Assembly: GCF_900700375.1 (NCBI RefSeq)
Contig: NC_041719.1
Coordinates: forward strand, 16,422,479-16,486,478
Reading direction: 5' to 3'
Source of the DNA: Denticeps clupeoides
Taxonomy: Eukaryota; Chordata; Actinopteri; Clupeiformes; Denticipitidae
Length of the DNA: 64,000 nucleotides
Shown here: piece after piece, positions 61,001 to 64,000 of the stretch
Layout: every line of letters begins with the position of its first letter
How positions within the stretch are numbered: the first letter of the stretch is position 1
Translations under genes and position numbers: made by a program
The notes under the pieces: generated by a model
Databases searched by the model: none
What the model saw: the letters and a program-made list of their open reading frames with translations, nothing else
Told to the model about the DNA's origin: nothing

Positions 61001-64000
61001 ACAGCTTCACACCTTCAATTAAATCAATTAAAGAGACTCTGATTAACCCCAAATAAAGTTTGGCTGTCCTAGTAGGACGTTTAATTTTGCGACACCAAAA
61101 GCCAAATGTATCTCTTTGTTGAAAGGTCAGCAGAAGTGTACAGCACTGCAACAGCTTTGGATATACACTGCTCAAAAAAAATAAAGTAAAGGCAGCAGGG
61201 GTTCATCGTACAGCCAGATTATGACCAAAAACATCCAAAAACATCCTTACGAAAAAATTATTTTAAGATTTTAAGCTTGAAAACGTGGAGTAGCCAGTGG
61301 TGGCTTAGTGGCTAAGGAAGTGGAAACGTAACCAAAAGATTGCGGTTTCAAATCCCAAGCCGCCAAGGTTCCACTGAGGTCCTCTTGAACAAGGTACCGC
61401 TTACTCATGTGGTAGATGACAGGTCAAAAAGTGAGAAAAATAAATACTAGCCAACGTATTCCTTACTGTTTGGGGTACCATGACAGTACTCCATCCTGAA
61501 GGATCACCCAGTGTGCACGCCATCCAAAAAAACGAGAACTCTGAAGGAGATAAGCATGAGTCATTTTGGGTTTGGACAAAAACAGATAGAAATGCAGGTT
61601 GTTCTGGGACATTCTCTGCCCACCTATGCCCAATCGTACCCACAGATTCTCTACAATCATGCACAGAGTCATTACCTTCAGCAGTGGTCCTTCAAATGTT
61701 TGAACATGCCGTGTCATGCCCTTGAAATGGCAAAGAAAATCACTGTTTGCAATAAAAATCTCAGAACACTCTTCCCTCTCTTTAATGAGATATATCTTGA
61801 TTTTGGCAGAACATTCTGAAACATTAGACAAAGTCTGAAACATAGCATAACTACAAAAGAAAAGGAATGATTGTCAGGCTTTAAAACACCATAAAATAAA
61901 ATTGTTTCTGTTCATGTGAAAACATACCTTCTTCATGGTGCCTTCCAGAATTTGTCTAATCTCCCCATCGCTGGCAAGGTCAAATACAGTTTGATCTAGG
62001 GCAAAGGTGTAAAATGGAAATAAATAAGTAAATAAATGTGTATATGTGTGTGTCAATAACACATGATCTACCTTAACAAATATTGATCATTATTTCATAA
62101 AATATACGCTACCATTTAAAATGAACGAATTTCTAATACACTAACTTTTTCATAGACTTGGCACTTTTTATGACCTGGTGTGAAGTGCAGCATGCTCATT
62201 ATTGCAAAGAAGGGTAAACCTAGGATTTCCATAAAAACATTAAACAAGAAAAAAAAACGGCTTGGTGTTCTGTTTCTTGAATATTCTTTTTTTGGTGTGT
62301 AACCCTGAACATCATCTTGTAAAAATAGTTGGGAGGATATTGCCTGTTAAAATATCTAATGCTTGCTTTCCATCATAGTTAGTTCCTAGAAGTTTCGAAA
62401 AAGTCTTACTGGTCCCTCTGTAGAAAATGCTGTGGCAGAGAGCTTTAAAGTTAATGTATTTCCCACCTGCACCTTTCTGGCCTTCACACCACCAGCTATT
62501 TCGCCTCCAACCTCCATCTTCCCACCCACACTGGCATTAGGTGCTATTGTGAACCTGAATTAGGGCTGCCAACTGCAAAATTTCCTGACAGCCCTTAAAA
62601 TTAAGGGCCTTTACCATTCTTGTTCTTGATGTTGGGATTGGCCCCACTCTGCAGGAGCTTGAGAGCACATTGTTTCTGACCACGGTAGGCAGCACAGTGC
62701 AGGGGAGTGTTTCCCAGCAGGTCAGTGCAGTTCAGATCAGGTGGCTTCTTCCTGTTCAGCTAAAAATGAGAGAAAAGCAGAACAGTTATAGGCCCACACT
62801 GCGCCTGTCATGGCTAAAATCAGAGGACAATTTTGTTGTGTGCCGTGTGCTGTGCTGCAGTCTATCACAATGACAATCACTTCACTTTCACTGCTAAACT
62901 GCAATGACAGTTTCATAGTCCCTGAAGAATAAGGCAGGTTAACTACCACCAAACTGGAAAGACTGTTTCAGATGAAAACTTATTTCCAATGTAAAAATGC
63001 ACTCCAGTGTGAAAACCACAATGGAATTCTCATCTCACTCATATTTTAGAGTGTCTACGTTCTACCGCAAGTCAGGATTATGTAAAGATTTCACAATGAC
63101 ACAACACATGGGGGTGGACTTGCTTGGGTTATCTGAATATGTATCCTTTGCCTGACGCAATACTCTATGTCTGATTCATGCCTGACACGGACGTTAGACG
63201 TATAGACGTAATAGACGTAAGCATATGCAGGATATTTTTTTTTGCATGAAGAAATGAGAGTGTTATTTGGCAGCTGACGGATGACTGAGAAACAGTGTAA
63301 AATCCACTGCTTTAAGGGAATGGTTGAGCGGCTTGGATCAGGTAGGAAAAGATGGGATGAAAGGCAGTTTTCAGTGCCCTTGACGGCTTAAAGAGTTACT
63401 CAGCTATGAGGCAGTCTTGCACGTCTAAAGTGAAGGTTCACCCGACTGAGACTCAGAAGCTCCGCTAAGACTAACAAGTCTACGGATTAGTGTTTGATCC
63501 CACCAGCTGCATTAGGGTGGAGAGGGTTCCCTCCCTCGCCGCCTCCAGGAGCTGCTCCTCCAGCTTCCTCTCCTCGGTCCTCTGAGCAGCTAGGAGAGAG
63601 AAAAGCATACGGGAACTGGTTGCGTTAAAGCCCCACAATCAAATGTGACAAGACTTTATTAGTTCTGCGACCCAAACTGACAAACAATATTAGGTATTTG
63701 GAGACAACGGCTAAATCAGAAGACACATCCATTTAGGCAGAAATCTGCAGTAAAGAAACAAGACACCCTTTTACACTCAATATGGACAGTGACCCTAAAA
63801 ACAGCAAAAAAGGAACAACAACAAAAAAGGAAAGCATCAAGATGGCTGCAGCAACTGAATTCACCCACAATGCAATATGGCCAAAGAGGGAAAAAATGCA
63901 TCAGGGACAAGGGACATGACAAGGACCACAGGACAGAAATTTCCACAATGTTTCCTCCATGTGCTCACAGTACCTTCCAACATGCTCCTGATCTCTTCGT
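49020..64000 (-). CDS. osbpl1a: Oxysterol-binding protein-like 1A, long form (5' end outside window)
   Basis: ORP1L is a sterol sensor on late endosomes that binds Rab7 through ankyrin repeats and VAP at the ER. Exons from 5': 63974-64000 (cut), 63504-63589, 62615-62759, 61928-61995, 61676-61720, 61467-61540, 60340-60403, 60097-60198, 59226-59351, 58902-58983, 57740-57846, 55920-56082, 55469-55661, 54351-54426, 53045-53179, 52670-52767, 52374-52556, 52024-52131, 51761-51850, 51540-51663, 51013-51126, 50730-50853, 50473-50563 and 49020-49122. All phases agree. In order they give an ankyrin repeat (LGNTPLHCAAYRGQKQCALK), the PH domain (SSRFFGWRAHWVILQDGVLS), a coiled coil, an FFAT-like SEDEFYDVVS and the lipid-binding ORD with EQVSHHPP. 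The end is RYWDRNYSQLPDIY. The 45-nt exon 61676-61720 (GMTRHVQTFEGPLLK) is easily missed. Confidence 0.95.
53283..53629. mobile_element. Non-autonomous Tc1-like element in an osbpl1a intron
   Basis: The ends read TACACTACCAGTCAAAAGTT and, inverted, AACTCTTGACTGGTAGTGTA. The interior of about 300 bp resembles a Tc1-type interior but has no open transposase frame. It belongs to a different family from the elements at 13680, 35902 and 43768. Confidence 0.85.
53655..54247. mobile_element. MITE with AGGTCCCCT termini
   Basis: The left end TATATAGGTCCCCTGATAAC is inverted at the right end (ATTATAGGGGACCTTTAAAA). The interior contains AATGAGATTTCCCCAGGACG and GTGTAGCTTTAAATGCAAAT. A tandem pair of about 54-60 bp (unit starting GACTAGGGGAAATCGTATTC) lies at 54122-54235 near the right end. 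A partial second copy is at 59465-59562. No protein is encoded. Confidence 0.6.
59465..59562. repeat. Partial second copy of the AGGTCCCCT MITE
   Basis: GTATCTCTTTCCAGAATTCA parallels GTCTCTTTCCAAAATTACAG near 53681 of the longer copy. The end CATGATAGGGGACCTTTAAA matches the right terminus near 54232. The middle is deleted. Confidence 0.5.
59895..60905. repeat. Dispersed direct repeats around two osbpl1a exons
   Basis: A block of about 75 bp (GTGATAAGCAACACTGGAAA followed by ATGACTTTAAAGCAG) occurs at about 59900-59970 and again at 60753-60820. A second block (GGGGATGAAACCACAATAAG, then TCATTTGAATATT) occurs at 60710-60740 and 60861-60893. The copies are nearly identical, so the duplication looks recent. 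Confidence 0.8.
60960..61200. repeat. Tc1-type terminal fragments
   Basis: GCATAAGTCAGCACACCCTT near 60964 and ACACTGCTCAAAAAAAATAA near 61175 both resemble outer ends of fish Tc1-like elements. No matching partner ends or transposase were found, so these are likely truncated remnants in an osbpl1a intron. Confidence 0.45.
61300..61400 (+). repeat. tRNA-derived SINE, 5' fragment
   Basis: GTGGTGGCTTAGTGGCTAAG, AACGTAACCAAAAGATTGCG and CCGCCAAGGTTCCACTGAGG give the head and early body of the 7655 family. The later part is missing. Confidence 0.75.
62805..62892 (+). repeat. tRNA-derived SINE, 3' fragment
   Basis: CCTGTCATGG, then CAGAGGACAATTTTGTTGTG, GTGCTGTGCTGCAG and ATCACAATGACAATCACTTC give the 3' half of the 7655 family. 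The tRNA head is absent. It lies in the intron between osbpl1a exons 63504-63589 and 62615-62759. Confidence 0.75.

Overview
The window is vertebrate nuclear DNA, almost certainly from a teleost fish. Its genes are intron-rich with canonical GT-AG introns, and the proteins are close to human orthologues. Intergenic and intronic DNA is full of fish-type Tc1-like transposons, their internally deleted derivatives and tRNA-derived SINEs. The exact lineage cannot be fixed from the sequence alone. I see no viral or LTR element, no CRISPR array and no obvious new enzymatic system.

Layout, left to right: pak2 (minus, 3' part off the left edge, coding 313-4163); pigx (minus, 5215-6676); cep19 (plus, 7168-8820), head to head with pigx; ing5 (minus, 9966-12204), tail to tail with cep19; plekhb2 (plus, 13373-15890), head to head with ing5 across a CpG-rich promoter; vps4b (minus, 18023-21006); ankrd29 (minus, 22231-26983); a compact cathepsin L-like protease gene with its own TATA box (plus, 28261-30066); ttc39c (plus, 31482-40889), whose introns carry several Tc1-like insertions; a gene-poor stretch 40.9-49.0 kb with a long-TIR Tc1-like element; and osbpl1a (minus, 49020 to beyond the right edge).

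All gene models were built by hand from splice sites. Summed exon lengths give open frames of 239 aa (ing5), 222 aa (plekhb2), 162 aa (cep19), 435 aa (vps4b), 297 aa (ankrd29), 348 aa (cathepsin), 580 aa (ttc39c) and, with a tentative first exon, 252 aa (pigx).

The genes are not one pathway. They cover GTPase signalling (pak2), GPI-anchor synthesis (pigx), centriole/cilium (cep19), chromatin reading (ing5) and membrane traffic (plekhb2, vps4b, osbpl1a), plus lysosomal-type proteolysis and two repeat scaffolds (ankrd29, ttc39c). From memory of human gene order, pak2-pigx-cep19 matches 3q29 and ankrd29-ttc39c-osbpl1a matches 18q11; LAMA3, which sits between ANKRD29 and TTC39C in human, is absent here and a cathepsin gene occupies the gap.

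The points most worth a second look are: the pigx first exon with a 60-nt intron and a blocked upstream acceptor; the cathepsin gene and its altered active-site neighbourhood; a chimeric SINE; paired full and deleted forms of one Tc1 family; and two unique-looking non-coding stretches that could be conserved enhancers.
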